From Desulfobacteraceae bacterium 4572_89 (GTDB lineage: Bacteria > Desulfobacterota > Desulfobacteria > Desulfobacterales > Desulfobacteraceae): a DNA stretch of 47,905 bases. The position numbers and the translations under genes were made by a program. Under the pieces are notes generated by a model. It saw only the letters and a program-made list of their open reading frames with translations, was not told the origin of the DNA and did not search any database. Shown in pieces: positions 39,094 to 47,798 of the stretch; within the stretch, counting starts at the first letter, position 1, and every line of letters starts with the position of its first letter. The stretch spans positions 1-47,905 of the forward strand of contig NBML01000003.1 in NCBI GenBank assembly GCA_002085465.1, given 5' to 3'.

Positions 39094-40148
39094 AAAAAAA
39101 TGAGTCAGATGCAAAAACCATTTTAAACCGGCTGGGAAAGTTATCGGCTTTTTTAAAAAACCTGGATGCAGATGCGGGTAAGGATGAATGCTTTAATTAT
39201 CCCCTTGAGATCATTCAAAAAACCATGATGTTTGATGTCAGTGTGCTGTACAAGGTTTCCAATATTATTGAGGACATGGTGATCCTGGAGGTTGTCAAGG
39301 TATTGGATACCCGGGGTTTGCGCATGGATCTTAAAGAGGGACGGAAGCTAAGGCTTTTTCTTGATGCCCGGGACAAACGTTTTGTCAATGAAGTCAATGC
39401 ATTTTTGAATAAAAAAACATCCTATAAAAATGTTCCAGGAATGGGGTGTGATATCATGGGATATGTGTTCTTTCCAAAGAGTTTCGGTGGAGCCTATCTG
39501 TTTGGTGGAGATTTTTTTGGCAAAGAGTCTTCTGTCAAAGATTTTGAGATCTCCACTGTGGAGGTAATGTGTGATTTTCTGAGTGCCATTCTCCTGAAGA
39601 CCCAGTTCAAACAAAAAGCAGAATACGACGACCTCACAGGACTTTACAACTCCGGAAAAATTAAAGAAGAACTGGAGCGGGTGGTGAAAAGGTTTAGACG
39701 CAGGCCGGATACGTCCATCAGCATTGCCATGGGAGACATTGATTATTTTAAAAAGATTAATGATACCCATGGCCATATCCAGGGGGATATGATTTTAAAA
39801 GAGGTGGGTAATATTTTAACCATGTCCATGAGGGAATATTTTGATATGGGTGGAAGATATGGGGGAGAGGAGTTTTTATTGATTTTTGATGAAACAGATG
39901 GCAAGAAAGCATTACAGGTTGTGGAGCGTATCAGAAAAACAATAGAGGCCTTTGAATTTAAAAAAATCAAAGAATCCGGGAGAACCGGAAAAAATAATTT
40001 TTTACATATTACCATGTCCTTTGGAGTGGCCAGCATATATTCAGACCCAGGCACCATATTGGACTGGATCGGTAAAGCAGATAATGCCCTGTATACATCA
40101 AAGGAAAACGGCAGAAACCAGACAACTCTTTTTAAGGAGAAGATTTAA
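39090..40148 (+). CDS. Diguanylate cyclase (GGDEF domain)
   Basis: The 352-residue protein has an N-terminal domain of about 175 residues that looks GAF-like but is not clearly assignable, and a C-terminal GGDEF domain. The active site is GGRYGGEEF (258-262), with metal-binding Asp216 in MGDIDYFKKIND. The inhibitory I-site (RxxD five residues before GGEEF) is absent; the position reads EYFD, so product inhibition is unlikely. It would make cyclic di-GMP from two GTP. There is no membrane segment. It overlaps cbiA by four bases and is followed two bases later by trmO. Confidence 0.92.
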   Translation: MKKNESDAKTILNRLGKLSAFLKNLDADAGKDECFNYPLEIIQKTMMFDVSVLYKVSNIIEDMVILEVVKVLDTRGLRMDLKEGRKLRLFLDARDKRFVNEVNAFLNKKTSYKNVPGMGCDIMGYVFFPKSFGGAYLFGGDFFGKESSVKDFEISTVEVMCDFLSAILLKTQFKQKAEYDDLTGLYNSGKIKEELERVVKRFRRRPDTSISIAMGDIDYFKKINDTHGHIQGDMILKEVGNILTMSMREYFDMGGRYGGEEFLLIFDETDGKKALQVVERIRKTIEAFEFKKIKESGRTGKNNFLHITMSFGVASIYSDPGTILDWIGKADNALYTSKENGRNQTTLFKEKI

Positions 40149-40149
40149 A

Positions 40150-40629
40150 ATGCAGATATCTCCCATCGGAATGATAAAAACCCCGTTTAATGATTTAAAA
40201 GGCATGCCCATACAGCCATCAGGCGCCAGGGATATTCAAGGTACCATTGAGATTCATCCTGAATATGAACAGGGATTAAGGAATGTTGAAGGTTTTTCCC
40301 ATATTATTTTACTCTATCATTTTCATAAATCCACGGGATATGATCTCATGGTTACACCTTTTTTAGACAATAAAGAAAGGGGTCTTTTTTCTACAAGAGC
40401 ACCAAGAAGGCCTAATCCCATCGGATTATCCATAGTGGAACTTTTAGGAAGACAAGGTCCCAGGCTTTTTATAAAAGGAATTGATGTGGTTAACAATACT
40501 CCCCTCATTGATCTGAAACCCTATGTACCTGAATTTGATATTAAAAAAGTTACGGCCACAGGCTGGTTGGAAAAGGGCAGGGAAAATGTCTCCATGGCAA
40601 AATCAGACGACCGGTTTATAAACCCATGA
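40150..40629 (+). CDS. trmO: tRNA (adenine-N6)-methyltransferase, TsaA/TrmO family
   Basis: The frame is open from 39952, but the family N-terminus MQISPIGMIKTPF starts at ATG 40150 after AAGGAG (about 40134-40139), giving 159 residues. It contains the family blocks GTIEIHPEYEQGLRNVEGFSHIILLYHFHKS, RGLFSTRAPRRPNPIGLSIVELL and VVNNTPLIDLKPYVPEFD. TrmO-type enzymes add the N6-methyl group to t6A37 of some tRNAs using SAM. In anaerobes such proteins often lie next to metal or cofactor genes, and the exact role here is unproven. It overlaps the TauE/SafE gene by four bases. Confidence 0.9.
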   Translation: MQISPIGMIKTPFNDLKGMPIQPSGARDIQGTIEIHPEYEQGLRNVEGFSHIILLYHFHKSTGYDLMVTPFLDNKERGLFSTRAPRRPNPIGLSIVELLGRQGPRLFIKGIDVVNNTPLIDLKPYVPEFDIKKVTATGWLEKGRENVSMAKSDDRFINP

Positions 40630-41375
40630 GCATATTTCTCATTATAGCCATTTTTTTTATTTCCCTGGTGTTGACCATGGTGGGATTGGGAGGGGGACTG
40701 ATTTTTTCACCTCTTTTTGTCATTCTCGGGTTTGCCAAGTCCGGGGCTGCTTCTGCCTCATTATTTTTGAATTTTACTGCGGCTGCCTCTGCTGCCTATG
40801 CATATTCACGAAAAAAAATGGTGGACTTTTCCCTGGCAATTCCATTGATAATTTCATCCTGCCTGGCCGCCCCTTTGGGTGCCTTTTTAAATGTACATAT
40901 TGACCCAAAGCCGTTTTTGATTATCCTGGCCATTGTGCTGGCCCTGGCAGGGGGCCGCATGCTCATGTCACCTGCCAAAGAGATCAAAATCAGCAAAATT
41001 ACGTCCAAAAGAAAATTTATCTACGGAATCGGTATTGGTGGATGTATCGGCCTGGTAGGCGGGTTGCTGGGAATCGGGGGCGGCGTTTTTATTGTTCCGC
41101 TTCTGATCTATGTTGTTCAGACACCCACCAAAGTTGCAGCGGCAACTTCAACGTTTATTGTCTGTTTTTCCTCTTTGACTGGATTTTTGGGGTATGCATC
41201 CATGGGGGAAATCAATTGGCTGTTTATTCTGCCCGCAGCTGTTGTCTGTTTTGCGGGAGGCCAGGCAGGAGCAAGAATCATGAGCTCCTCCAGGTTGAAG
41301 GGAAAAAGTATTCGTGTTATTTTCAGCATGATCTTATTTGGTTTTTGCATCAAGCTGCTGTACCAGGCTATTTAG
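40626..41375 (+). CDS. TauE/SafE-family sulfite or organosulfur exporter
   Basis: The 249-residue membrane protein has about eight hydrophobic helices and the two repeated family motifs: LVLTMVGLGGGLIFSPLFVILGF near the N-terminus and GLVGGLLGIGGGVFIVPLLIYV in the middle. Members move sulfite, sulfoacetate or related anions across the inner membrane. Export of a sulfur anion is plausible in a sulfate reducer, but the substrate is unproven. It is the last gene of a four-gene set (cbiA, GGDEF, trmO, this) with overlaps or two-base gaps throughout, and converges on znuB. Confidence 0.88.
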   Translation: MSIFLIIAIFFISLVLTMVGLGGGLIFSPLFVILGFAKSGAASASLFLNFTAAASAAYAYSRKKMVDFSLAIPLIISSCLAAPLGAFLNVHIDPKPFLIILAIVLALAGGRMLMSPAKEIKISKITSKRKFIYGIGIGGCIGLVGGLLGIGGGVFIVPLLIYVVQTPTKVAAATSTFIVCFSSLTGFLGYASMGEINWLFILPAAVVCFAGGQAGARIMSSSRLKGKSIRVIFSMILFGFCIKLLYQAI

Positions 41376-41403
41376 TAGGCCTATAGGCTTCCCTTTACAG
41401 GTA

Positions 41404-42276
41404 CTATTTTATTAGTTTATGGATCACCAGAAGCACAAGATATGCAGCACCGCTGAGAATAATGATGGTGGGGCCAGATGAAAGGCTGTAGGAATAGCTG
41501 ATACCAAGCCCGGCCCAGGTAAAAAAAGTGCATAAAAGTATGGAATACACCATCATCTGCCATAAGCGTCTGGCATAAAAAGATGCAATGGCCGGCGGAA
41601 TTGTAAGTAAAGCAATGACAAGGACAATACCCACTATGCGGACAAGAAGCACAACGGTCAGGGCAGTAAGAACCAATAAAAAAAGGTAGAAGAATCCGGT
41701 ATGGATTCCCCTCAGAGAGGTATATTCGCTGTCAAAACATACCCCGAAAAATCTGTTGAAAAAAAGAATGGATATTCCAAGAACAAGTATATCCAGGCAG
41801 ATAACATAGACCAGATCTTTGAAGGAAATCAGCAGAATATCGCCAAAAAGATAGGAGCTAAGGTTAAAATATCCAGGGGTTCTGTCAATAAAAAGAATAC
41901 CAGCTGCCATGCCCACGGCCCAGAGGGTCCCGATGATGGTATCCTCCCTTTCCTTTGCATAAATACTGACCAATCCCACAATCAATGCCGATAAAACAGC
42001 AGCAAAAATTGCACCCATGATGGGGTCTACCCAGGCAAGCCCGATTTTTACCTGTAGATACAGGGCAAAACCTATTCCGCCGAAAACAGAGTGGGAAATG
42101 GCCCCGGCCAGATATCCGATTCGTTTGGTGGTGACAAAGGTACCAATGATGCCAAAGGAGATGGAGGCAAGCCCTCCCATTATTACGGCGTATTGTAAAA
42201 ATAGATTGTCAGGATCAGCCAGGGCATTGAAAAATTCAATCACAGGAATGGCCTCCTTCGCTGCACCGGTGATCAT
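41404..42276 (-). CDS. znuB: Zinc/manganese ABC transporter permease
   Basis: The 290-residue protein is an ABC-3 family permease with about eight to nine helices. It has GLASISFGIIGTFVTTKRIGYLAGAISHSVFGGIGFALYL near the N-terminus and LLVRIVGIVLVIALLTIPPAIASFYARRLWQM in the second half, both typical of ZnuB/MntB. It forms the inner-membrane channel for a divalent metal, probably zinc. The start overlaps the end of znuC by 41 bases, as is common in these operons; a later start is possible. It is the last gene of znuA-znuC-znuB. Confidence 0.9.
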   Translation of the reverse strand: MITGAAKEAIPVIEFFNALADPDNLFLQYAVIMGGLASISFGIIGTFVTTKRIGYLAGAISHSVFGGIGFALYLQVKIGLAWVDPIMGAIFAAVLSALIVGLVSIYAKEREDTIIGTLWAVGMAAGILFIDRTPGYFNLSSYLFGDILLISFKDLVYVICLDILVLGISILFFNRFFGVCFDSEYTSLRGIHTGFFYLFLLVLTALTVVLLVRIVGIVLVIALLTIPPAIASFYARRLWQMMVYSILLCTFFTWAGLGISYSYSLSSGPTIIILSGAAYLVLLVIHKLIK

Positions 42277-42991
42277 GGCGGACCATTTTCAGGTCTCCGT
42301 GGTAAATATCCTTGATAAGGGCTCCATCCATCAGGGTTGTGGGATGGATGACCACCCTGCGGTTTACACAGATCACACTTTTCACATATTTGGAAACAAA
42401 GCCCAGGTCATGGGAAACCAGGAGAATGGTCATATCCATGTTCAGTTTTTTGAGAATGGAAAACAGGTTTTCTTCTGTTTCCTGGTCAACATTGGCTGTG
42501 GGTTCATCCAGAAGGAGAATGGAAGGATTGCTGCACAATGCCCTTGCAATGAGTACCCGTTGTTTCTGCCCCCCGGATAATTCACTGAACCCGGTATGGA
42601 TATAAGCTGCCATGTCCACCTCATCAATGGCTGTATGGGCAAGAGATCGGTCTTGTTTTGAAAACCAGAGTTTTTTCCTTGCAAGTCGGCCCATGAGCAC
42701 AATATCCAGGACTGTTGCCGGAAAAGCCATGTCTAAATGGGCATATTGGGGCATGTATCCAATTTTTTCTCTTGCCTTTTCCGGTGATTTTCCAAATACC
42801 TGAATTTTACCCTGATCTGGTTTGATTAACCCCAGGATTAATTTGAGAAGGGTGGTTTTGCCTCCCCCGTTGGGGCCTACAATACTTGCGAATTCACCCT
42901 TTTGTATTTGAAGGTTCACATCTTCCAGTATGGGTCTGCTATGATAGGCAAAAGACAGGTTTTCAAAAATAATATCAAGGTCTGTATTCAT
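42236..42991 (-). CDS. znuC: Zinc/manganese ABC transporter ATPase
   Basis: The 251-residue ATPase has Walker A GPNGGGKTTLLK, the Q-loop MPQYAHLD, the signature LSGGQKQRVLIARAL and Walker B LLLDEPTANVD. The C-terminal tail is His-rich (HDHRCSEGGHSCD) and could bind metal, which fits metal-import control. It powers the ZnuB channel. It starts 40 bases after znuA. Confidence 0.92.
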   Translation of the reverse strand: MNTDLDIIFENLSFAYHSRPILEDVNLQIQKGEFASIVGPNGGGKTTLLKLILGLIKPDQGKIQVFGKSPEKAREKIGYMPQYAHLDMAFPATVLDIVLMGRLARKKLWFSKQDRSLAHTAIDEVDMAAYIHTGFSELSGGQKQRVLIARALCSNPSILLLDEPTANVDQETEENLFSILKKLNMDMTILLVSHDLGFVSKYVKSVICVNRRVVIHPTTLMDGALIKDIYHGDLKMVRHDHRCSEGGHSCD

Positions 42992-43031
42992 TGGCCTTCC
43001 TTTTTATTGTGCCAGTTTTATCGCTCTGGTT

Positions 43032-43994
43032 TTATTGCGCCAGTGCCGAGGCAATTGTATCGGCAATGGCCTCCATATTGGACAGGTAATCCAGGGCCAG
43101 GGGATCAATGGAAACCACCACACCTTTTATGGCTGCGGCAATTTTCCGGGCTGTGTATCGGTCAAACTGGGGTTGGGTAAATATCACCCTTGCCTTTTTC
43201 TGTTTGGCCAATTTTATAATGGAAGACAATTCCTTGCCCTTGGGGGCTTTTCCCATTGTTTCAATGGCTACCTGGTTCATGCCATAGGTATCTGTAAAAT
43301 ATCCGAAAACAGGGTGAAATACAAAAAGGTTCTCTCCTTTAAACCTGTCAAGCTTGATTGTAAGTCTTAAATGAAGGTCATCCAGATCCTTGATAAACCC
43401 ATTCAGGTTTAATTCATATTTTTCTTTATTTTCAGGATCAAATTTCATCAATGCCTCTGCCATGGTTTGGGCCTGTTTTTTAACCAGCAGGGGGCTCATC
43501 CAGATGTGATGATCTTTTCCTTTGAGATCTTTGTTTTGGGGATCATGATCCATCTTTTTTTTATGGCCTGTGTCTTTATGGCCATGGGATTTCATGGTTC
43601 TAAATAAAATACCCTGCCGGGTATCAACTATTTCAATGGAATCTGCAATGGAGGATATTTTATGCATGAACCCGTTTTCAAAGGGTGCCCCTATCCGGAA
43701 ATAAATATCCGATGTGGTCAGTTTTTTAATTTGCTCCGGAGAGGGTGAATATGTGGCAGGATTTTTCCCGGGTTTTACAAGGACATGAACTCCAACATCT
43801 TTTCCTGTAATTCTTTCTACAAAATATTTTTGGGGCAATATGCTCACATAAACGCTTTTCAGAGTTCTGGCATGGGTATTGACAGGCTGTATCAGCATAA
43901 GACCTGCCAGTAAAATCAGGGAAACAATCAGAACTTCGAAAAAAAGTATCTTGGACCTTTGAAGCAAAATGGCGCTCTGGAGTCTTTTATTCAT
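43032..43994 (-). CDS. znuA: Zinc/manganese ABC transporter substrate-binding protein
   Basis: The 320-residue protein has a membrane anchor or signal segment (residues about 17-36) and the cluster A-I fold: YVSILPQKYFVERITG, a metal-ligand region, a His-rich loop (about 136-163, SHGHKDTGHKKKMDHDPQ) before HHIWMSPLL, VFHPVFGYFTDTYG, and IDPLALDY at the end. The position of the first metal-ligand His in many ZnuA proteins (PHTYEPTP) reads PATYSPSP, a variant I have seen in related binding proteins. The His-rich loop is typical of zinc types. No Zur box was recognised upstream. Confidence 0.9.
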   Translation of the reverse strand: MNKRLQSAILLQRSKILFFEVLIVSLILLAGLMLIQPVNTHARTLKSVYVSILPQKYFVERITGKDVGVHVLVKPGKNPATYSPSPEQIKKLTTSDIYFRIGAPFENGFMHKISSIADSIEIVDTRQGILFRTMKSHGHKDTGHKKKMDHDPQNKDLKGKDHHIWMSPLLVKKQAQTMAEALMKFDPENKEKYELNLNGFIKDLDDLHLRLTIKLDRFKGENLFVFHPVFGYFTDTYGMNQVAIETMGKAPKGKELSSIIKLAKQKKARVIFTQPQFDRYTARKIAAAIKGVVVSIDPLALDYLSNMEAIADTIASALAQ

Positions 43995-44195
43995 TTAAAA
44001 TCCTTTGTTATGGTAAGGAAAGATATGTATGAAAACTTTCTTAATTTATCAAAATTAGCCTCATTTGCCCAGATATAAAAAAGATTTAATCACAAATAAA
44101 GGGTTTACCTGTTCCCGGGTTAGTTGTACTCTTGGCTGTTTCTGGCAAAAGACATACAAAACACCATGGCATAGATATTTTATCTGGAGTCTGGG
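43995..44195. promoter_or_regulatory. Divergent region between znuA and the EamA permease gene
   Basis: About 200 bases must contain both promoters. I found no Zur-type palindrome (GTTATA-like dyad) and no convincing sigma-70 pair. GAAA-AC-TTTC near 44032 is a short dyad only. Confidence 0.3.
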
Positions 44196-45104
44196 ATGAA
44201 AAATGCAGAGATGACCCTTGGGGCATCATTATATATTATTTTTTTATGCTTTCTCTTTGGTGGAAACGGGGTGGCCATAAAATTAGGACTCACCGGCCTG
44301 AGTCCTTTTACCTCTGCCGGCATCAGATTCTCCATGGCCGTGTTTGCCCTTCTCCTGTGGGCCTGGTATAAAAAAATTCCCCTGGGACTGACCCGGCACC
44401 AATGGCCCATGGTCATGATACAATCCTGTTTATTTACCTTTCAGATTTCCTGTTTTCATATCGGGCTTGGGAAAACAACTGCATCCCATGGAGCCCTTAT
44501 AGCCAATGTACTTCCCTTTGTGGTATTGATCCTTGCCCATTTTTTTATTCCTGGAGACAGAATTACCTTTAAAAAGAGCATGGGCGTTCTTCTTAGTTTC
44601 ATAGGGGTTGTTCTTCTTTTTTTTGATGAACCAGACTTGAACTCAGATGTGCAGAAAGGGGATATGATTATCCTGTGTGCAGTGTTTTCCTGGGCAATTT
44701 CCGCAGTCTTTCTCAAACGGATTATTTCCGGCTTCCATGTGCTTCAAATTACCATGTATCCCATGATATTCAGTGTTCCCTTTTTGTTCCTGGGGGCCCT
44801 GATATGGGATGATCCCATGATTAAATTTATCAACCCAACCATTGTCAAGGCATTGCTGTTCCAGTCCCTTGTAGCCACAGCCTTTGGATTTGTTGCCTGG
44901 AACACCATGCTCCAAAAATTTGGTGCAACCACCCTTCACTCGTTTATTTTTATCATCCCCCTTTCAGGGGTTTTTTTTGGGGTACTCATTTTGAACGAGC
45001 CTGTGACCAATCATTTGGTGGCATCCATCTGCTTTATTTTGGCTGGAATTGTGGTGGTGAACATAAGGAAGAGAAAAAAAAACCTGGTATTTCCCATTCA
45101 ATAA
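44196..45104 (+). CDS. EamA/DMT-family transporter
   Basis: The 302-residue protein has ten predicted helices in two EamA halves, with LFGGNGVAIKLGLTGLSPFTSAGIRFSMA in the first and VFSWAISAVFLKRIISGFHVLQITMYPMIF in the second. It ends LVASICFILAGIVVVNIRKRKKN with the usual basic tail. Members export amino acids or other metabolites across the inner membrane. The substrate is unknown. It stands alone on the plus strand, divergent from znuA. Confidence 0.88.
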   Translation: MKNAEMTLGASLYIIFLCFLFGGNGVAIKLGLTGLSPFTSAGIRFSMAVFALLLWAWYKKIPLGLTRHQWPMVMIQSCLFTFQISCFHIGLGKTTASHGALIANVLPFVVLILAHFFIPGDRITFKKSMGVLLSFIGVVLLFFDEPDLNSDVQKGDMIILCAVFSWAISAVFLKRIISGFHVLQITMYPMIFSVPFLFLGALIWDDPMIKFINPTIVKALLFQSLVATAFGFVAWNTMLQKFGATTLHSFIFIIPLSGVFFGVLILNEPVTNHLVASICFILAGIVVVNIRKRKKNLVFPIQ

Positions 45105-45185
45105 ACCCAGGGTTCATACACCCATAAGCCTTGGATGGATTTTTACACAGAGAAGTTTTTTTCCTGGAAAAGGTGCTGCAGGCTT

Positions 45186-46268
45186 TTAAAGAATAAATCC
45201 TTTATATATGAAAAATCCATAGGTCCCCAGGAGAATACCGCCTGCCCATCTTGGCAGTTTTCCCAGAACAGCGGTTAACAGGAACAGGCCGGCAGCAGCT
45301 CCCATAATACTGAAAACAGCAGTTTCAAAGAACAGGGGAATTTGAATGGGGGTGAAGATTGCAAAAACACCAATACACAGGGGAATACAGATATGGCAAT
45401 CTCCTATCTGGGAGGAATAGGCAATGTCTGACCTGTGGACGGCTGCATAATAAACAGCAAGGAAACCATTGGGAAGGACCATGAGCAGCCCGCTGAGCAG
45501 CCCCAGGTTTTCTTTTGCAAATATGCCTTTTCCATTGAGATTAATCCATTCCACCAGGCCGTCAATGCTGGAAAAAATTCCCCAGGCACAGAATCCAATG
45601 ATGATCAGGTCAAGAATTATCCTTTTTTTTATTCTTCTATTCTCGCGGGCATTGGTTTTTAATACATCAAAAATATGGAACACCTGCCAGAACAGGAAAA
45701 GTCCCACCAGCATCAACCCGTCACTGGTATTGATGACCCCATCCCGGCTGACCAGCCACAGGGCCGCCGTAAAAAATATCAAGGCCACAAGGGTCAAAAG
45801 CAGGGAAAGATAATTTATCTTGGTTTCATCCTGGGGGGAATGGTTTTTATGGAAAAGATTTAATCCCCAGAGCATGGCGGGAATGGCCAATATCAGGGTC
45901 AGATTAGTAACATTGTTGACAAGGCAGTTTTCAAGGACCAGTTGGCCATGGTTGCCGGATTTTGCCATAAGATAGGCAAAGCAGAGATTAGGGAATCCGC
46001 TGAAATAGGGCATCACAAGAGTACCCACAAGCGTGCCCTCAAATCCATTTTTTTCCACGGCATTGAGCCGGAAAATCATTAAAAAGGAAGCAGTAAGAAA
46101 ACAAAGGGTCAACTGCCACAGACCAGGGGTAAACAGGATATCCAAGTATGGGGCAAAGGATTCCGGGATTGCCAGTCTGCCCGTATAGGGTTCTGTCAGG
46201 GCCAGGGCACGTTGGAATAGAGTATATATGAATTCCATCATGGGGATATAAATTAAAACCCTGTTCAT
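45186..46268 (-). CDS. CaCA-like sodium/calcium-type exchanger
   Basis: The 360-residue protein is all membrane helices with two related repeats that resemble the alpha repeats of cation/calcium exchangers: GTLVMPYFSGFPNLCFAYLMAKSG..LVLENCLVNNVTNLTLIL in the first half and LGLLSGLLMVLPNGFLAVYYAAVHRSDIAYSSQIGDCHICIPLCIG in the second. The canonical GNVVGSNIFN signature is altered (ENCLVNNVTNL), so the ion is uncertain. The first ten residues are less conserved, and MEF at residue 11 is an alternative start. An FNR-type box lies 27 bases upstream of the start, which suggests redox-linked control. Confidence 0.65.
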   Translation of the reverse strand: MNRVLIYIPMMEFIYTLFQRALALTEPYTGRLAIPESFAPYLDILFTPGLWQLTLCFLTASFLMIFRLNAVEKNGFEGTLVGTLVMPYFSGFPNLCFAYLMAKSGNHGQLVLENCLVNNVTNLTLILAIPAMLWGLNLFHKNHSPQDETKINYLSLLLTLVALIFFTAALWLVSRDGVINTSDGLMLVGLFLFWQVFHIFDVLKTNARENRRIKKRIILDLIIIGFCAWGIFSSIDGLVEWINLNGKGIFAKENLGLLSGLLMVLPNGFLAVYYAAVHRSDIAYSSQIGDCHICIPLCIGVFAIFTPIQIPLFFETAVFSIMGAAAGLFLLTAVLGKLPRWAGGILLGTYGFFIYKGFIL

Positions 46269-46293
46269 CGCAACCCCATTTTTGTATTACTAC

Positions 46294-46307
46294 TTGATTT
46301 GTATCAA
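46294..46307. promoter_or_regulatory. FNR/CRP-type binding site
   Basis: TTGAT (46294-46298), TTGT, ATCAA (46303-46307) is an exact match to the FNR consensus TTGAT-N4-ATCAA. It lies between the divergent exchanger gene (start 46268) and the radical SAM gene (start 46382). An FNR/CRP-family regulator could act on either or both. The match is exact but short. Confidence 0.6.
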
Positions 46308-46381
46308 TGATTTGGCCATAAAGACCTGATAAGTTCAAATGGTAAGATCAAAAATCAATAATAAAAAATTAAGATCAAAAA

Positions 46382-47695
46382 ATGAAAAATCTTTCAAAAA
46401 ATGGAACAGGCATGGGTATGTATCCTAAAAAATTGATTATTGAGCCCACCACACGTTGTAATTTTAAATGTGAAATGTGCGTGAAACAATCCCAGGGATG
46501 CCAGATAAAAGAGGGTGATCTTGGGTTTGATGTTTTTGAATCCCTGGATCCTTTGCTACCCCAGGCAAACACCATTATATTTACGGGAATTGGCGAGCCT
46601 TTATTATACAAAGACCTTGAACTCTGTCTGGAAACGGCCAGATCTAAAATGCCGGGCAAAACCATCCGTGGATTTCAGACAAATGGGAAACTTTTGACTC
46701 CAGACCGGGCAATGGCCCTGTTAAAAGCAGGCCTGAATAAAATCTGTATTTCCGTGGATGCCACAGGACCCAGCCTTTTTAATACAGTCCGCCAGGGGGG
46801 ATGCTTTCTGGATATTGAAAAAGCCCTTCAGTCCCTTGCCCATGCGTCCGCTCAATTCCCCGGGGCCGGACTTGAGATTGGCATTGAATTTGTTCTCATG
46901 AAAAAAAACATGGATGAACTGCCCAGGGTCATTGAATGGGCAGGCAGACAAGGCCTTGATTTTATACTGGTTACCCATTTAACAGCCTATGAAAAAGAGA
47001 TGGAAAAAGAGATTGCCTATATGGATAACTCTGAAACCAGCCTGGCCCTGTTTGAAAACTTTAAAAAAGTTGCCCAGAGAAAAAATCTTGATCTCAGCCA
47101 ATACAGCAAGATTCCCTTAAAATTTTATAAATCTGAAACAGACAGGGAAATCTATAACCTTGTACAGGAATTAAAAGACCAGGCATTAAAAGAGGGTGTT
47201 TATATCAACATGTTTCATCTGATGAATGAAGATCCTGTTTATTTTCAGCAGATAAAAGAGATTTTTTACAGATCCCAAACCCTGGCAGTCCAATACGGCA
47301 TTGACCTGACCCTGCCTGAAATCCGGCCTAAAACAAAGAGGCATTGCCCCTTTGTGGAGGAAGATGCCATGTTTGTTACCTGGGAAGGGAAAGTTTCTCC
47401 CTGCTATTTTCTCTGGCATGAATACCAGGTTATGAGAATCGGATACAACAAATCAGTGACACCTGTATTTTTTGGCAATGTCCTGGAGCAACATCCCTTT
47501 GATATCTGGAACAGCCATGAATTTATGGATTTCAGGAACAATGTGAAAGCCTATGATTATCCCAATTGTCATTCCTGGTGTGAAATTCGGTGTGACTATG
47601 TGTTGGACCAGCCTTTTTATCAGGATTGTTTTATAAATAATATTCCCTGTGGTGATTGCCATTGGAACCTGGGGTTTTTAAATTGTCTTACCTGA
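46382..47695 (+). CDS. Radical SAM/SPASM protein, putative metalloenzyme maturase type
   Basis: The 437-residue protein has the radical SAM motif CNFKCEMC (Cys26, Cys30, Cys33), TGIGEPLL and SVDATGPSLFN, typical of the SAM-binding barrel. The C-terminal third is Cys-rich in a SPASM arrangement: HCPFVEEDAMFVTWEGKVSPCYF, then CHSWCEIRC, then CGDCHWNLGFLNC. These carry auxiliary Fe-S clusters. The pattern resembles radical SAM/SPASM proteins linked to maturation of tungsten or other metalloenzymes, though no such enzyme is encoded nearby. Met11 or Met13 could be the true start, since the site before 46382 is weak and conservation begins at MYPKKLIIEPTTRC. An rRNA-like promoter lies just downstream. 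Confidence 0.82.
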   Translation: MKNLSKNGTGMGMYPKKLIIEPTTRCNFKCEMCVKQSQGCQIKEGDLGFDVFESLDPLLPQANTIIFTGIGEPLLYKDLELCLETARSKMPGKTIRGFQTNGKLLTPDRAMALLKAGLNKICISVDATGPSLFNTVRQGGCFLDIEKALQSLAHASAQFPGAGLEIGIEFVLMKKNMDELPRVIEWAGRQGLDFILVTHLTAYEKEMEKEIAYMDNSETSLALFENFKKVAQRKNLDLSQYSKIPLKFYKSETDREIYNLVQELKDQALKEGVYINMFHLMNEDPVYFQQIKEIFYRSQTLAVQYGIDLTLPEIRPKTKRHCPFVEEDAMFVTWEGKVSPCYFLWHEYQVMRIGYNKSVTPVFFGNVLEQHPFDIWNSHEFMDFRNNVKAYDYPNCHSWCEIRCDYVLDQPFYQDCFINNIPCGDCHWNLGFLNCLT

Positions 47696-47769
47696 GACAA
47701 AAGTAATCATGGAAAAATTTACTTAAAAATCAGATAGATATAAAAAAGCAAAAAAAAACAAAAAAAGAT

Positions 47770-47798
47770 TTGACATAAGTTTTAAATTCGTGCATTAT
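47770..47798 (+). promoter_or_regulatory. Strong sigma-70 promoter, probably of an rRNA operon
   Basis: A perfect TTGACA (47770-47775) is followed after exactly 17 bases by CATTAT (47793-47798), preceded by an A-rich upstream stretch (47742-47767) that could act as an UP element. The predicted start is near 47805. The sequence after it looks like an rRNA leader. Confidence 0.65.

Noticed and set aside
43995..44195. Zur box upstream of znuA
   Set aside because: Only a short GAAA-AC-TTTC dyad is present, with no GTTATA-type palindrome.
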